From Flavobacterium sp. 1 (lineage in GTDB: Bacteria; Bacteroidota; Bacteroidia; Flavobacteriales; Flavobacteriaceae): 64,000 nt of DNA. Within the stretch, counting starts at the first letter, position 1, and each line of letters begins with the position of its first letter. The notes under the pieces were generated by a model that was given only the letters and a program-made list of their open reading frames with translations, was not told where the DNA came from and did not search any database. Shown here one piece after another: positions 48,043-57,315 of the stretch. Position numbers and translations under genes: made by a program. The stretch covers positions 5,084,001-5,148,000 of the forward strand of contig NZ_PGER01000001.1 in NCBI RefSeq assembly GCF_002797935.1. The letters are read 5' to 3'.

Positions 48043-49051
48043 CCCTGAAAAAAATAATATAGACTTGATTATTGAAAATTACCACAGAGTAATAGTTCCT
48101 GTTTATATTCCTCATTTTGAAGGCTATTTTAAAGAATCATTCGAAGTGTTTAAACTATGTATAGAATCATTGTTAAAGACTGTTCATAAAAAAACAAGAA
48201 TTACAATTTATAATAATAATTGCCATCAAATAGTCAAAGATTTTATTGACGAGCAATATGAAGAATCTGTATATATTGATCAAGTTTTTCATTCAAAAGA
48301 GAATTTAGGTAAAATCAATGCCATTTTGGCCTCTTCTAAAGGCAATTTAGAGCCGTTAATAACGATAACAGATGCCGATGTTTTGTTTAAACAAGGTTGG
48401 CAAGCCGCAGTGGAAGATGTATTTGTTAAATTTCCAGAAGCAGGTATGGTTAGTCCAGTGCCGAGCAGTAAAGCATTGATGAATCATACTTCGAGTACTT
48501 GGTTTTATGGTTTTTTTAAAGGGAAGTTAGCATTTCAAGATGTGCTCGATCCTGAGGCAATGCATAAATTTGACTTGAGTTTAGGGAATAAAGAGTTAAT
48601 GTATAGGCCTATACATTTGGAAAAATATTTGGTACTAAAAAACAAAAGTAATTCAGGAGAAGTTGTAATGGGCTGTGGTCATTTTGTGGCTACACTTAAA
48701 AGAGATGTTTTTGACAAAGGAACTAGCGAACCTGCATTTATAAAAATAGTAGGCGGTGTTGAAGGTAAATTCATCGATATACCCAATGATAAATTAGGAT
48801 ATTTAAGAGTTGCCACAAAAGGTAATTTTGCTTACCACATGGGAAATAAAACAGAACAATGGATGTATGATATTGCTTCTAGTTTGAAGGTGGAAAGCTC
48901 TAATGGTATTGATAGTTCTCAAATTAAGGATAGGAAAATTGGTTTTTTTTCCAGAAAGATAGGTTCATTGTTTCTTAGATTAATTAGAAATAGCAAAACA
49001 AGACCTCTGCTTTTGAAAAATTTTGGCTTATTAAATCCTTCAAATTATTAG
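48026..49051 (+). CDS. GT2-like glycosyltransferase
   Basis: A 341-aa GT-A-like protein. It has a nucleotide-binding strand RVIVPVYIPHFEGYFK, an NNNCHQIVKDFI segment, and a DxD-like TITDADVLFKQGW near residue 112. The acceptor half holds a GCGHFVATLKRDVF stretch. It differs from the standard GT2 genes nearby. An N-terminal extension of about 20 residues precedes the fold, so the true start could be further in. Confidence 0.72.
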   Translation: MRIGINPEKNNIDLIIENYHRVIVPVYIPHFEGYFKESFEVFKLCIESLLKTVHKKTRITIYNNNCHQIVKDFIDEQYEESVYIDQVFHSKENLGKINAILASSKGNLEPLITITDADVLFKQGWQAAVEDVFVKFPEAGMVSPVPSSKALMNHTSSTWFYGFFKGKLAFQDVLDPEAMHKFDLSLGNKELMYRPIHLEKYLVLKNKSNSGEVVMGCGHFVATLKRDVFDKGTSEPAFIKIVGGVEGKFIDIPNDKLGYLRVATKGNFAYHMGNKTEQWMYDIASSLKVESSNGIDSSQIKDRKIGFFSRKIGSLFLRLIRNSKTRPLLLKNFGLLNPSNY

Positions 49052-49056
49052 TGAAA

Positions 49057-50172
49057 ATGAAAAATGATTTGCTAAATTATAAAGTGATTCTTATTTCTCA
49101 ATTATCACTTCCTTTTTCAAAAATTGGAAGCTGGACAACTTTATATAAAAATTACATTTGTTCTGATTTTAATCAAATCGATTATATAGTTTGTGAACGG
49201 CCAAGTGTAGTGTTCAATAATGTGAAGTATAGTTTTGTAAAGAATAACCTCATAACAAAAATTTATAGAAAGTTTACAGATAAGAGGTATTTATCATATA
49301 CTAGAGCCTTGGGCAAGATAGTCAATAATGAAGAAAAATATATTATTCAAATTGTAGATAATTTTGGAATTGTGAAGCATATTGTAGCTTTCTTAGAAAA
49401 CATGAAAATCCGGGATAACTGTTATGTTCAATTTTTTTATCATGGTTTTCCGCCTTTTTTGGATCATCAAAAAAGTGATATTTTTTTTGAATCCATTAAT
49501 GAAATGATACTTTTAACTCATGAGTCCTACTTAGTACATAAAAAATATTATAAATCTTTACCATGTAAAATTGAGATTTTGCACAATGGAATTGATCATA
49601 AGCGTTTTTATAAACTTGATGAAAGCAATAAGAATTTATACAAAAAAAGATTTAATGTAAGTGACAAGACAATCTTTGTTTGGTGCTCGCAGGATAGGCC
49701 AAAAAAAGGGTTACATATAGTTTTAGAAGCTTGGAAAAAAGTTTATAAAAAACATAAAAATATCGAATTATGGATTATTGGTTGTGAACCAAAATCTAAA
49801 CAAGAAGGAGTTATATATTTTGGTGAAATTCCAAATGATAATATTGCGACATATTTACAAACTGCGGATTGTTATTTGTTTTCTTCCCTTTGTCAAGAAG
49901 GATTTCCTTTAAGTCTGACGGAAGCATTACATTGTGGTTGTTATTGTATAGCATCTTCTATGGGTGGTGTGCCTGAAGTTTTACAATATGGGAAATTAGG
50001 AAAACTAATAGAAAACCCCCATTTTGCATCGGAATGGGAAGTGGCAATTGAGGATTTTTTAAAGAAACAGTTATTTTTTGAAAAGATTCCAGAAAATTTA
50101 TATAGTTCTGAAAGTTGGAATCAAGGTATGAAAAACATTATTGATAATGCTAAAAACAATATTGATGAATAA
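49057..50172 (+). CDS. GT4 family glycosyltransferase
   Basis: A GT-B transferase of about 371 aa. The donor half has SQDRPKKGLHIVLEAWKKV near residue 215 and SSLCQEGFPLSLTEALHCG near residue 290. ATG 49057 is preferred, and GTG 49051 would add two residues. The 3' end overlaps neuA by 8 bases. It could transfer the sialic acid made downstream or a neighbouring sugar; there is no direct proof. Confidence 0.87.
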   Translation: MKNDLLNYKVILISQLSLPFSKIGSWTTLYKNYICSDFNQIDYIVCERPSVVFNNVKYSFVKNNLITKIYRKFTDKRYLSYTRALGKIVNNEEKYIIQIVDNFGIVKHIVAFLENMKIRDNCYVQFFYHGFPPFLDHQKSDIFFESINEMILLTHESYLVHKKYYKSLPCKIEILHNGIDHKRFYKLDESNKNLYKKRFNVSDKTIFVWCSQDRPKKGLHIVLEAWKKVYKKHKNIELWIIGCEPKSKQEGVIYFGEIPNDNIATYLQTADCYLFSSLCQEGFPLSLTEALHCGCYCIASSMGGVPEVLQYGKLGKLIENPHFASEWEVAIEDFLKKQLFFEKIPENLYSSESWNQGMKNIIDNAKNNIDE

Positions 50173-50862
50173 AAACATAGCCATAATTCCAGCCCGTGGG
50201 GGATCGAAACGTATCCCAGAAAAGAATATCCAGCTGTTTGGAGGATTACCTTTATTGGTGCATTCTATACAATATGCAATTGCAAATAGCGATATTATTG
50301 AGGAGGTTTATGTTTCTACAGATGATGCAACCATCAAAAGGATTGCATTGGAAAATGGAGCGAAAGTAATCGATAGACCAGCGACTATTTCGGGGATTTA
50401 GAACCTACCGTTTCGGCATTGAAACACGTTTTAGAATCAATTACAGAAAAGGTCGAAAATGTTATTTTATTACAGCCTACTAATCCTTTGCGTCCTGAGA
50501 ATTTATTAAAAGATGCTTTTGATGTATATAAAAGTGGAAGTTATGACAGTCTTTTTACGGTTTCTAGAAATTATCAAAAGTTGGGCAAAATAATAGAAAA
50601 CAAATTTCAACCCTTCAATTATATAATTGGACAGCGCAGTCAGGATTTAGATCCCTTATTTTTCGAAAACGGATTGTTGTATGTCACCAAAGCTTCTTTG
50701 ATTTTACCTCTCGACTGCGCTCGAGTTGACAGTAAAATTATTTCAGAAAACGCGTTCCCTTTTGAAGTAAATCATATTTTTGCCAATATTGATATCGATA
50801 CTCCAGAGGATTTGGAATATGGGGAGTATCTGTATCAAAAACTCATAATTCATAACTCATAA
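50165..50862 (+). pseudogene. neuA: neuA, CMP-sialic acid synthetase, interrupted by a one-base loss and carrying an in-frame palindrome
   Basis: Activates N-acetylneuraminic acid with CTP. The N-terminus NKNIAIIPARGGSKRIPEKN is typical. The first frame ends at 50401. Adding one G to the G4 run near 50394-50397 gives ATISGDLEPTVSALKH and continues to 50862, about 232 aa. At 50706-50731 a REP-like palindrome adds residues PLDCARVDS in frame after SLIL, where relatives continue directly to a KIISENAFP-like segment. The first start that fits is ATG 50165. Confidence 0.82.
50706..50731 (+). repeat. Solo REP-like palindrome inside neuA
   Basis: CTCTCGACTGCGCTCGAG with TTGACA following. The CTCGA and TCGAG arms can form a hairpin around CTGCGC. 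The same core occurs at 54571-54593 (inverted) and 54948-54973. It keeps the reading frame of neuA (codons for P-L-D-C-A-R-V-D). Confidence 0.88.
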
Positions 50863-50870
50863 CTTATTTT

Positions 50871-51911
50871 ATGAATCCATACATAGAAATTGCAGGAAGA
50901 AAAATTGGGTCAGATTTTCCACCTTTAGTTATTGCCGAAATTGGAATAAATCACGAAGGCTCTTTGAAAGTTGCCAAAGAAATGGTTGATGCGGCGCTTA
51001 GAGCTGGAGCGGAAGTCGTAAAACACCAAACACATATTGTCGAAGATGAAATGAGCGGAGCCGCAAAAAAAGTAATTCCAGGCAATGCCGATGTTTCCAT
51101 ATATGAAATCATGGAGCGTTGTTCATTGAATGAAGGCGATGAATTGGAATTGAAAAAGTATGTGGAAAGTAAGGGAATGATTTTTATTTCAACTCCGTTT
51201 TCACGAGCTGCAGCCGAACGATTGAAAAATTTTGACATACCAGCTTATAAAATTGGATCTGGAGAATGCAATAACTACCCGCTATTAGAACATATTGCGT
51301 CGTTTGGCAAACCCGTTATTTTGAGTACAGGGATGAATACGATTGAAAGTATTAGCAAAGCAGTAGCGATTTTTGATAAACATAAAGTTCCTGTAGCCTT
51401 ATTACATACCACAAATCTATACCCAACGCCAACGCATTTGGTTCGTTTTGGAGCTATGTCTCAAATGCATGAGGCTTTTCCTGATAAAGTATTTGGATTG
51501 AGCGATCATACCTTAAATAATAATGCCTGTTTAGGAGCTGTGGCTTTAGGAGCCAGTATTTTGGAAAGACATTTTACAGACCACATGCAGCGCACAGGCC
51601 CAGATATCGTGTGTAGTATGGATGAAGAAAGAACAGCTCAACTAATTGTAAGTTCCGAAGAAATTTGGAAAATGCGAGGAGGTATTAAAGAACCTGCCCT
51701 AGAGGAACAAGTGACTATTGATTTTGCTTTTGCTACTGTTTGTGCTATAGCCAATATAAAGAAAGGGGAGCAGTTCACGAAAGAGAATATTTGGGTGAAA
51801 CGTCCAGGAACCGGAAAGATTCTGGCGGAACATTTTGATGAGGTATTGGGAAAAAAAGCAAGTAGGGATATTAATAATGATGAGCAATTAGATTTTAGTG
51901 ATTTTGAATAA
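50871..51911 (+). CDS. neuB: N-acetylneuraminate synthase, NeuB
   Basis: Condenses ManNAc with PEP to Neu5Ac. The 346-aa protein closely resembles meningococcal Neu[58 protein letters not shown] and ILERHFTDH are all present. It has a C-terminal SAF domain from about residue 285. It is clearly different from the PseI at 7661. A legionaminic acid synthase cannot be fully excluded, but no LegB/LegC pair sits with it. It overlaps neuC by 14 bases. Confidence 0.93.
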   Translation: MNPYIEIAGRKIGSDFPPLVIAEIGINHEGSLKVAKEMVDAALRAGAEVVKHQTHIVEDEMSGAAKKVIPGNADVSIYEIMERCSLNEGDELELKKYVESKGMIFISTPFSRAAAERLKNFDIPAYKIGSGECNNYPLLEHIASFGKPVILSTGMNTIESISKAVAIFDKHKVPVALLHTTNLYPTPTHLVRFGAMSQMHEAFPDKVFGLSDHTLNNNACLGAVALGASILERHFTDHMQRTGPDIVCSMDEERTAQLIVSSEEIWKMRGGIKEPALEEQVTIDFAFATVCAIANIKKGEQFTKENIWVKRPGTGKILAEHFDEVLGKKASRDINNDEQLDFSDFE

Positions 51912-53037
51912 TTCAGTGAAAAAAATTCTATTCCTTACAGGAACTCGTGCCGATTTTGGTAAAATAAAATCATTAATTGAAACTCTCGAAAAGCAACAAG
52001 ACTTTGAGGTTTTTGTTTTTGTTACGGGAATGCATTTGCAAGAATTGTACGGCTACACCCTGATAGAAATCGAGCGTTGCAATTTTAAAAATGTATTTAC
52101 ATTCGAAAATCATACCCATGAATCGACTATGGATTTGACTTTAGCAAAAAGCATCGAAGGGTTTTCTAATTATTGTAAAGTCATCAATCCTGATATGATT
52201 GTAGTACATGGAGATCGTGTAGAAACACTTGCAGGAGCCATTGTGGGGTCACTCAATAACATTTTGGTAGCACATATTGAAGGAGGAGAAATCTCAGGAA
52301 CCGTTGACGAATTGATTCGCCATAGCGTAAGCAAGTTGAGTCATATTCATTTTGTTTCTAATACAGAAGCTGCAAAGAGACTGCAACAAATGGGAGAAAT
52401 AAAGGAGTCAATTTTCACTATTGGTTCTCCAGATATTGACATTATGTTTTCGGATAAACTTCCTGATTTGGCAGTTGCAAAGGAGTATTATCAAATTGAT
52501 TTTGATTTGTTTGGAATAGTAATGTTTCATCCGGTAACTACGGAAATTGAATCGATGAAAGAATATGCTTCTAATTTTGTCGATGTATTACTAGCGGATA
52601 CTCATAACTATGTAGTTGTTTTTCCTAATAATGATTTAGGAACTAAAACAATATTAGAAGCTTATGAAAGATTAAAAGCAAATCCAAGATTTCGAATTTT
52701 TCCTTCGTTACGATTTGAATACTTTTTGACATTATTAAAGAATTGCCAGTTCATTATTGGGAATAGCAGTGCAGGAATTAGAGAAGCACCTTATTATGGA
52801 ATTCCAATTATAAATATAGGTACTCGCCAACAAAACAGGGCTGTACATGCAGATATTATTAATGTGGATTATGATAAAAATAGTATTTATAAAGCTTTAG
52901 AAATAATCGATTCGCACCAAGTGCAACAAACAGATACTGATTTTGGTCAAGGAAATAGCACTTCATTATTTTTAGAATCACTTCAGAAAGAGGATTTCTG
53001 GAAAATGAATCATCAAAAACAATTTAGAGACAGGTGA
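51898..53037 (+). CDS. neuC: UDP-GlcNAc 2-epimerase (hydrolysing), NeuC
   Basis: Produces ManNAc from UDP-GlcNAc for sialic acid. The 379-aa GT-B-like protein has [13 protein letters not shown] near residue 14, [32 protein letters not shown] and [14 protein letters not shown], and is very similar in motif order to meningococcal SiaA/NeuC. The start is GTG 51898, inside neuB. GTG 51916 is an alternative. The order neuA-neuB-neuC is compact. Confidence 0.92.
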   Translation: MILNNSVKKILFLTGTRADFGKIKSLIETLEKQQDFEVFVFVTGMHLQELYGYTLIEIERCNFKNVFTFENHTHESTMDLTLAKSIEGFSNYCKVINPDMIVVHGDRVETLAGAIVGSLNNILVAHIEGGEISGTVDELIRHSVSKLSHIHFVSNTEAAKRLQQMGEIKESIFTIGSPDIDIMFSDKLPDLAVAKEYYQIDFDLFGIVMFHPVTTEIESMKEYASNFVDVLLADTHNYVVVFPNNDLGTKTILEAYERLKANPRFRIFPSLRFEYFLTLLKNCQFIIGNSSAGIREAPYYGIPIINIGTRQQNRAVHADIINVDYDKNSIYKALEIIDSHQVQQTDTDFGQGNSTSLFLESLQKEDFWKMNHQKQFRDR

Positions 53038-53092
53038 TTTTTTAATTTTCTTTTCACTTCAAAATTTACAGTACATTTTTTTAAAATAAATT

Positions 53093-54525
53093 ATGTTTTT
53101 CAATTCCTTGGCTTTTGCCCTTTTTTTACCGATAGTATTTTTCTTGTATTGGTTTGTTTTTAATAAAAAAAAAGTACTCAAAATGCACTGCTTATTATTG
53201 CCAGTTATTATTTTTATTCCTGTTGGGATTGGCGTTTCTTATTTTTGTTAGTTTTCTCAACGTTTTTAGACTATTATACTGGAATTCAAATTGAAAAAGG
53301 CACTAATGACAAAGGGCGAAAGTTCTGGTTTTGGCTAAGCATTATAATCAATTTGGGATTCTTGGGGATATTTAAATACTATAACTTTTTCTCTGCCTCT
53401 TTTGCACAAATGTTAACTTCAGTTGGGTTCAAGGCAAGCCCTGTTTTATTAGATGTCATCTTGCCAGTAGGAATTTCATTTTACACTTTTCACGGATTAT
53501 CGTATGTGATTGATATTTATTATAAACGCATTAAAGCAGAGTATAATTTTATTGATTATTCTTTATTTGTTAGTTATTTTCCACTTTTGGTAGCTGGACC
53601 AATAGAGAGAGCAACGCATTTATTGCCAGAAATAAAAGTTAAGCGTGAGTTTGATTTAAACAAAGCCAAAGAAGGAATTTACCAGATTATTTGGGGATTG
53701 GTAAAAAAAGTTGTTATTGCAGATACGTGTGCAACTTATGCAAATGCAATCTTTGACAATTATCCTTCCATGAATTCCTTTTCATTAATTTTGGGAGCCA
53801 TTTATTTTGCATTTCAAATTTATGGAGACTTCTCAGGATATTCGGATATGGCATTAGGAGTTTCAAAATTGTTTGGTTTAGATTTATTGCGAAACTTTAA
53901 TTATCCATATTTTTCACGTGATATCGCTGAGTTTTGGCGTCGCTGGCATATTTCGCTATCGTCTTGGTTTCGCGATTATTTGTATATTCCTTTAGGAGGA
54001 AGCAAAGGTGGTCTTTTGATGAAAATCAGAAATACGTTTATCATTTTTGTTGTTAGCGGTTTTTGGCATGGAGCCAATTGGACGTATATCGTTTGGGGAT
54101 TTATAAATGCAGTATATTTTCTGCCATTACTTTTATCAAACAGTAACCGGAATAATATGGATGCTATCCATTTGAAATTTAACTTTGATTCGGTAAAAGT
54201 AATCATGAATATTCTGTGTACTTTTTTGCTGACTTGTATGGCTTGGGTATTTTTTAGATCCAAAACTATAACTGATGCCTGCCTGTATTTGAAACGATTA
54301 GTAGTGAACAGAGAGTTTGTAGTACAATACCTTGCTAATGAGCGATATAATTATGAATTACTCTTAATGATTGGACTATTTGTTTTGGTTGAATGGAACA
54401 ATAGAACCAAAGTCGAGCCTATTTCAGGGAAATACAATATGGTAAAGTTGGCTTTGGCAATAATTGCCATTCTCACTTTTGGAACCTATTCCGATTACAA
54501 AGAATTTATATATTTTCAATTTTAA
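53093..54525 (+). pseudogene. MBOAT family O-acyltransferase, interrupted by a one-base loss in an A run
   Basis: A membrane-bound O-acetyltransferase of the AlgI/PatA type. The N-terminus MFFNSLAFALFLPIVFFLYW is in one frame from 53093. From the A9 run at 53165-53173 the rest is in another frame. Adding one A gives KKKSTQNALLIIASYYFYS and then a full 477-aa protein. Family features are GPIERATHLLP, the catalytic His in SGFWHGANWTYIVWG near residue 325 and many membrane helices. It pairs with the SGNH protein at 55029, with a nuclease gene and palindromes between them. Confidence 0.87.
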
Positions 54526-54534
54526 GATAAAGCT

Positions 54535-54593
54535 TCTCGACTGTGCTTTACGTGACATACAGAGTATGGTTGTCAAATCGAGCGCAGTCGAGA
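54535..54593 (+). repeat. Inverted pair of REP-like palindromes upstream of a GIY-YIG gene
   Basis: TCTCGACTGTGCTTTACGTGACA (given here as TCTCGACTGTGC plus TTTACGTGACA) at 54535-54557 faces an inverted copy at 54571-54593 that reads TCTCGACTGCGC, then TCGATTTGACA on the other strand. The outer 12-base arms pair with one mismatch. The pair ends 20 bases before the GIY-YIG start. Confidence 0.88.
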
Positions 54594-54613
54594 TTAACAT
54601 TAAGAAATAGATT

Positions 54614-54946
54614 ATGAAATTCTATTATGTTTATATTTTGTGTTGCAAGGATGATTCATTGTATGTAGGAGTAACTTCTGATATTGAAAGGAGACTTATG
54701 GAACACAATGCGGGTAAGTATTCAGAAGCTTATACACACTCTCGAAGACCAGTAAAATTGGTTTTTTGTCAGGATTTTATGGATCCAAATCAAGCAATTG
54801 AATTTGAGAAAAAAATTAAAAAATGGAGTAGAACCAAGAAGCAAGCTTTGATAGATGAAGATTTTGATAAATTGCAAAATTTATCGGAATGCAGAAATGC
54901 TACTCATTATAAATACAATCCAAACAGTGATGGCGCTATAGAGTAA
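54614..54946 (+). CDS. GIY-YIG nuclease domain protein
   Basis: A single-domain GIY-YIG endonuclease-like protein of 110 aa. The Y-Y-V-Y-I-L at residues 4-9 and YVGVTSDIERRLMEHNAG with the catalytic Arg near residue 26 are as expected. A conserved Glu in AIEFEKKIKKWSRTKK completes the site. It is of the YhbQ/UPF0213-like type. It has no role in sugar synthesis and interrupts the MBOAT-SGNH pair. Palindromic repeats lie 20 bases before its start and 1 base after its stop, suggesting that gene and repeats moved in as a unit. Confidence 0.9.
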   Translation: MKFYYVYILCCKDDSLYVGVTSDIERRLMEHNAGKYSEAYTHSRRPVKLVFCQDFMDPNQAIEFEKKIKKWSRTKKQALIDEDFDKLQNLSECRNATHYKYNPNSDGAIE

Positions 54947-54947
54947 A

Positions 54948-54973
54948 GTGTCTCGACTGCGCTCGACGTGACA
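54948..54973 (+). repeat. REP-like palindrome directly downstream of the GIY-YIG gene
   Basis: GTGTCTCGACTGCGC then TCGACGTGACA, an imperfect palindrome with TGTC/GACA and TCGA/TCGA arms. It begins one base after the nuclease stop codon. It shares the 14-base core TCGACTGCGCTCGA with the copy in neuA. Confidence 0.9.
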
Positions 54974-55028
54974 AGAACTTCGACATAAAAGAGCAGTCCA
55001 TAATTAATGAAAAAACAATAAAATTCTA

Positions 55029-55910
55029 ATGAAAAAGTTTTTACTATTCACTTTAAAGACAGTAATCGTAGGCATAACAGTAGCTGTTGCCTTAGATTTT
55101 ATATACACTGCTGTTTATCTGCAGTCAGGAAACAGAAGTAAAATAGATCATGTTTTTAACTCAAAAAGTGAAAATTTTGATGTGGTTATTTTAGGATCAT
55201 CCAGAGCCAATAATCATTTTGTTGCCCAGATGTTTGAAGATAAAGGGTTAAAAACATTTAATTATGGTATGAGTGGCGGTCATTTGTTTGAAGCTTCTCT
55301 GCTTTTAAAATTAATGATGGAACGGCAATATAAAATTAAAAATGTAATCCTTGAGGCCGATTTAAATTTATCTAATATAAAGCGAGCAGAAGGAATTGCC
55401 TCAAAGTTTTTGCCTTACTTGCATAATTCAGAAGTTATTAGGGAACATTTTGAATTAGAAAATGATTTTTTGGAGTTGTACTATATTCCTTTTTATAGAT
55501 ACATAAAATTTGAAACAGTTATTGGGTTTAGAGAGATGTTTTTTCAGGGTATTCATAAAAGGACTTCACATTTAGATAATTTAGGATATTATTCTTTAGG
55601 CAAGAAGCCGAATGCGAATATGAGAAACAATATTGTTAATCTAAAGCCTCTAAAACATAACAAATACTACGAAGAAATTAAAAACATATGTAAAGCCAAT
55701 AACATTAACTTTATCGCCATAATGACGCCAATGTGTGAAAACACTAAAGGGATGAATTATTTTGATAAAGTACAGCAATTATATCCTGAAATTCATAATT
55801 ATGAAAATGTGGTGGTTGAAGATAAATATTTTTCCTCTTGCGGACATATGAATGATACTGGAGCAAGAATGTTTACTGTACGAATTTTAAAAGACTTTTT
55901 TGTAAAATAG
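55029..55910 (+). CDS. SGNH-like protein paired with the MBOAT acyltransferase
   Basis: A 293-aa protein with one N-terminal membrane helix (about residues 5-28) and a periplasmic SGNH/GDSL-like domain. The nucleophile block reads VVILGSSRANNHF near residue 53, and the Gly block GMSGGHLFEAS follows. The C-terminal block is SSCGHMNDTGA: the His is kept, but the usual Asp three residues before it is Ser. In known systems such proteins receive acetyl groups from an MBOAT and pass them to a polysaccharide. The missing Asp may alter catalysis. Confidence 0.75.
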   Translation: MKKFLLFTLKTVIVGITVAVALDFIYTAVYLQSGNRSKIDHVFNSKSENFDVVILGSSRANNHFVAQMFEDKGLKTFNYGMSGGHLFEASLLLKLMMERQYKIKNVILEADLNLSNIKRAEGIASKFLPYLHNSEVIREHFELENDFLELYYIPFYRYIKFETVIGFREMFFQGIHKRTSHLDNLGYYSLGKKPNANMRNNIVNLKPLKHNKYYEEIKNICKANNINFIAIMTPMCENTKGMNYFDKVQQLYPEIHNYENVVVEDKYFSSCGHMNDTGARMFTVRILKDFFVK

Positions 55911-55916
55911 CAAATC

Positions 55917-57311
55917 ATGGAGAAAAGTAAAATTATGTTATTGTTTCCTGATGGAGTTGGAATTAGAAATTATCTTTATTCTAATGTATTCAATGAATTT
56001 AATAATTTGATATTGTTTCATAATTTTGATTCAGAGACAATATCGGTGATTAAAGAAAACACTTCAATTGCTGAAGAAATTTGTATTCCGCATTATAATG
56101 AATCGATTAAAGAAAAATTTTTAAGAGAGTTAATTTGCCTTTCAAGATTGTATTATAATAATTCAAAGGTTGATAATCCAACTTTATTATCTAATTGGAA
56201 TTGGAAGCAAAAAACATTTTCAAAAAAAACATTTTATAAAACAATTGAGGTTTTTGTTCCTTTTTTTAAAAAATATTCCAGTATTTTAAAGTTAGAAAAT
56301 AGATATCAGAAAGCCATTCGTCAAAATCCATTTTATGATGAGGTAAAAGATGTTCTAAACAGAATGCAACCTAGTGCTATTTTCTGTTCGCATCAAAGAG
56401 CATTAAAAGCTGCTACAATATTTGCTGCAGCTACCGATTTAGGAATCCCAACGACAACAGTAATTTATTCCTGGGATAATTTGCCTAAGGCCCGAATAGC
56501 TTTAAAAGCAAATTATTATCTAGTATGGTCTGAGTATATGAGAGAAGAATTAAACTTGTATTATCCTGAAATTTCTTCTGAAAAAATAGATGTTACTGGA
56601 ACTCCTCAATTTGAATTTTATGGCGATCAAAAAAATATAATTGAAAAAGAAACCTTCTATAAAAGATATAATCTAGATCCTGAGAAAAAAATAATTTGTT
56701 TTTCGGGTGATGATACTAAAACTTCTCCCGATGATCCAAGTTATTTAAAAGATATTGCCGATGAGCTTATCAAAGCAAATTTGCAAGGCAAATATCAAAT
56801 TTTGTTGCGACGGTGTCCAGTAGATTTTTCAGGGAGATTTGATGCGGTTGTAAATGAATATAAAAATTTAATCAAAGAGGCTCCTCCATTATGGTATTTT
56901 AGCACGTCAAAAGAATGGAATGCTGTTTATCCCTCTATGGATGATGTTAAATTATTGGTGAGTACAGCTTTCTATTCTGATGTTGTTGTAAATGTCGGTT
57001 CAACAATGGCTTTTGATTTTGCTATGTTTAATAAGCCATGTGTATTTATTAACTATGATCAGGAAAATAAGACAGCGAAAGATTGGTCCGTACAAACAAT
57101 TTATCAATTTCAGCATTTTAGAAGTATGCCAAATCAAAACGCTGTGATTTGGCTGAATAGTAAAGAAGAGATAATCCCAAAAATTATTAATAAAGAGGAT
57201 TATGATTCTGGTAATTGTATGAGAGAGTGGTTTAATATTGTTGTTGACAATAAACAAAATACTGCTTCTGCTAACATTTCTGCCATTATTAAAGGCAGTT
57301 TTAAAAGTTGA
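55917..57311 (+). CDS. Putative GT-B glycosyltransferase of unknown specificity
   Basis: A 464-aa cytoplasmic protein with a long basic N-terminal half and a GT-B-like C-terminal half. Visible segments are VIYSWDNLPKARIALKANYY near residue 185, VTGTPQFEFYGD near residue 225 and VVVNVGSTMAFDFAMFNKPC near residue 360. The last one resembles the donor pocket of the CDP-glycerol/surface-glycan transferase-like proteins. The donor is unknown. It is preceded by 6 bases and followed by 4, so it is operonic. Confidence 0.65.
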   Translation: MEKSKIMLLFPDGVGIRNYLYSNVFNEFNNLILFHNFDSETISVIKENTSIAEEICIPHYNESIKEKFLRELICLSRLYYNNSKVDNPTLLSNWNWKQKTFSKKTFYKTIEVFVPFFKKYSSILKLENRYQKAIRQNPFYDEVKDVLNRMQPSAIFCSHQRALKAATIFAAATDLGIPTTTVIYSWDNLPKARIALKANYYLVWSEYMREELNLYYPEISSEKIDVTGTPQFEFYGDQKNIIEKETFYKRYNLDPEKKIICFSGDDTKTSPDDPSYLKDIADELIKANLQGKYQILLRRCPVDFSGRFDAVVNEYKNLIKEAPPLWYFSTSKEWNAVYPSMDDVKLLVSTAFYSDVVVNVGSTMAFDFAMFNKPCVFINYDQENKTAKDWSVQTIYQFQHFRSMPNQNAVIWLNSKEEIIPKIINKEDYDSGNCMREWFNIVVDNKQNTASANISAIIKGSFKS

Positions 57312-57315
57312 AATT

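Noticed and set aside
57238..57315. Longer N-terminus for the CatB-like acetyltransferase
   Set aside because: It would overlap the end of the upstream gene by more than 70 bases and adds a sequence not typical of the family. ATG 57316 fits.
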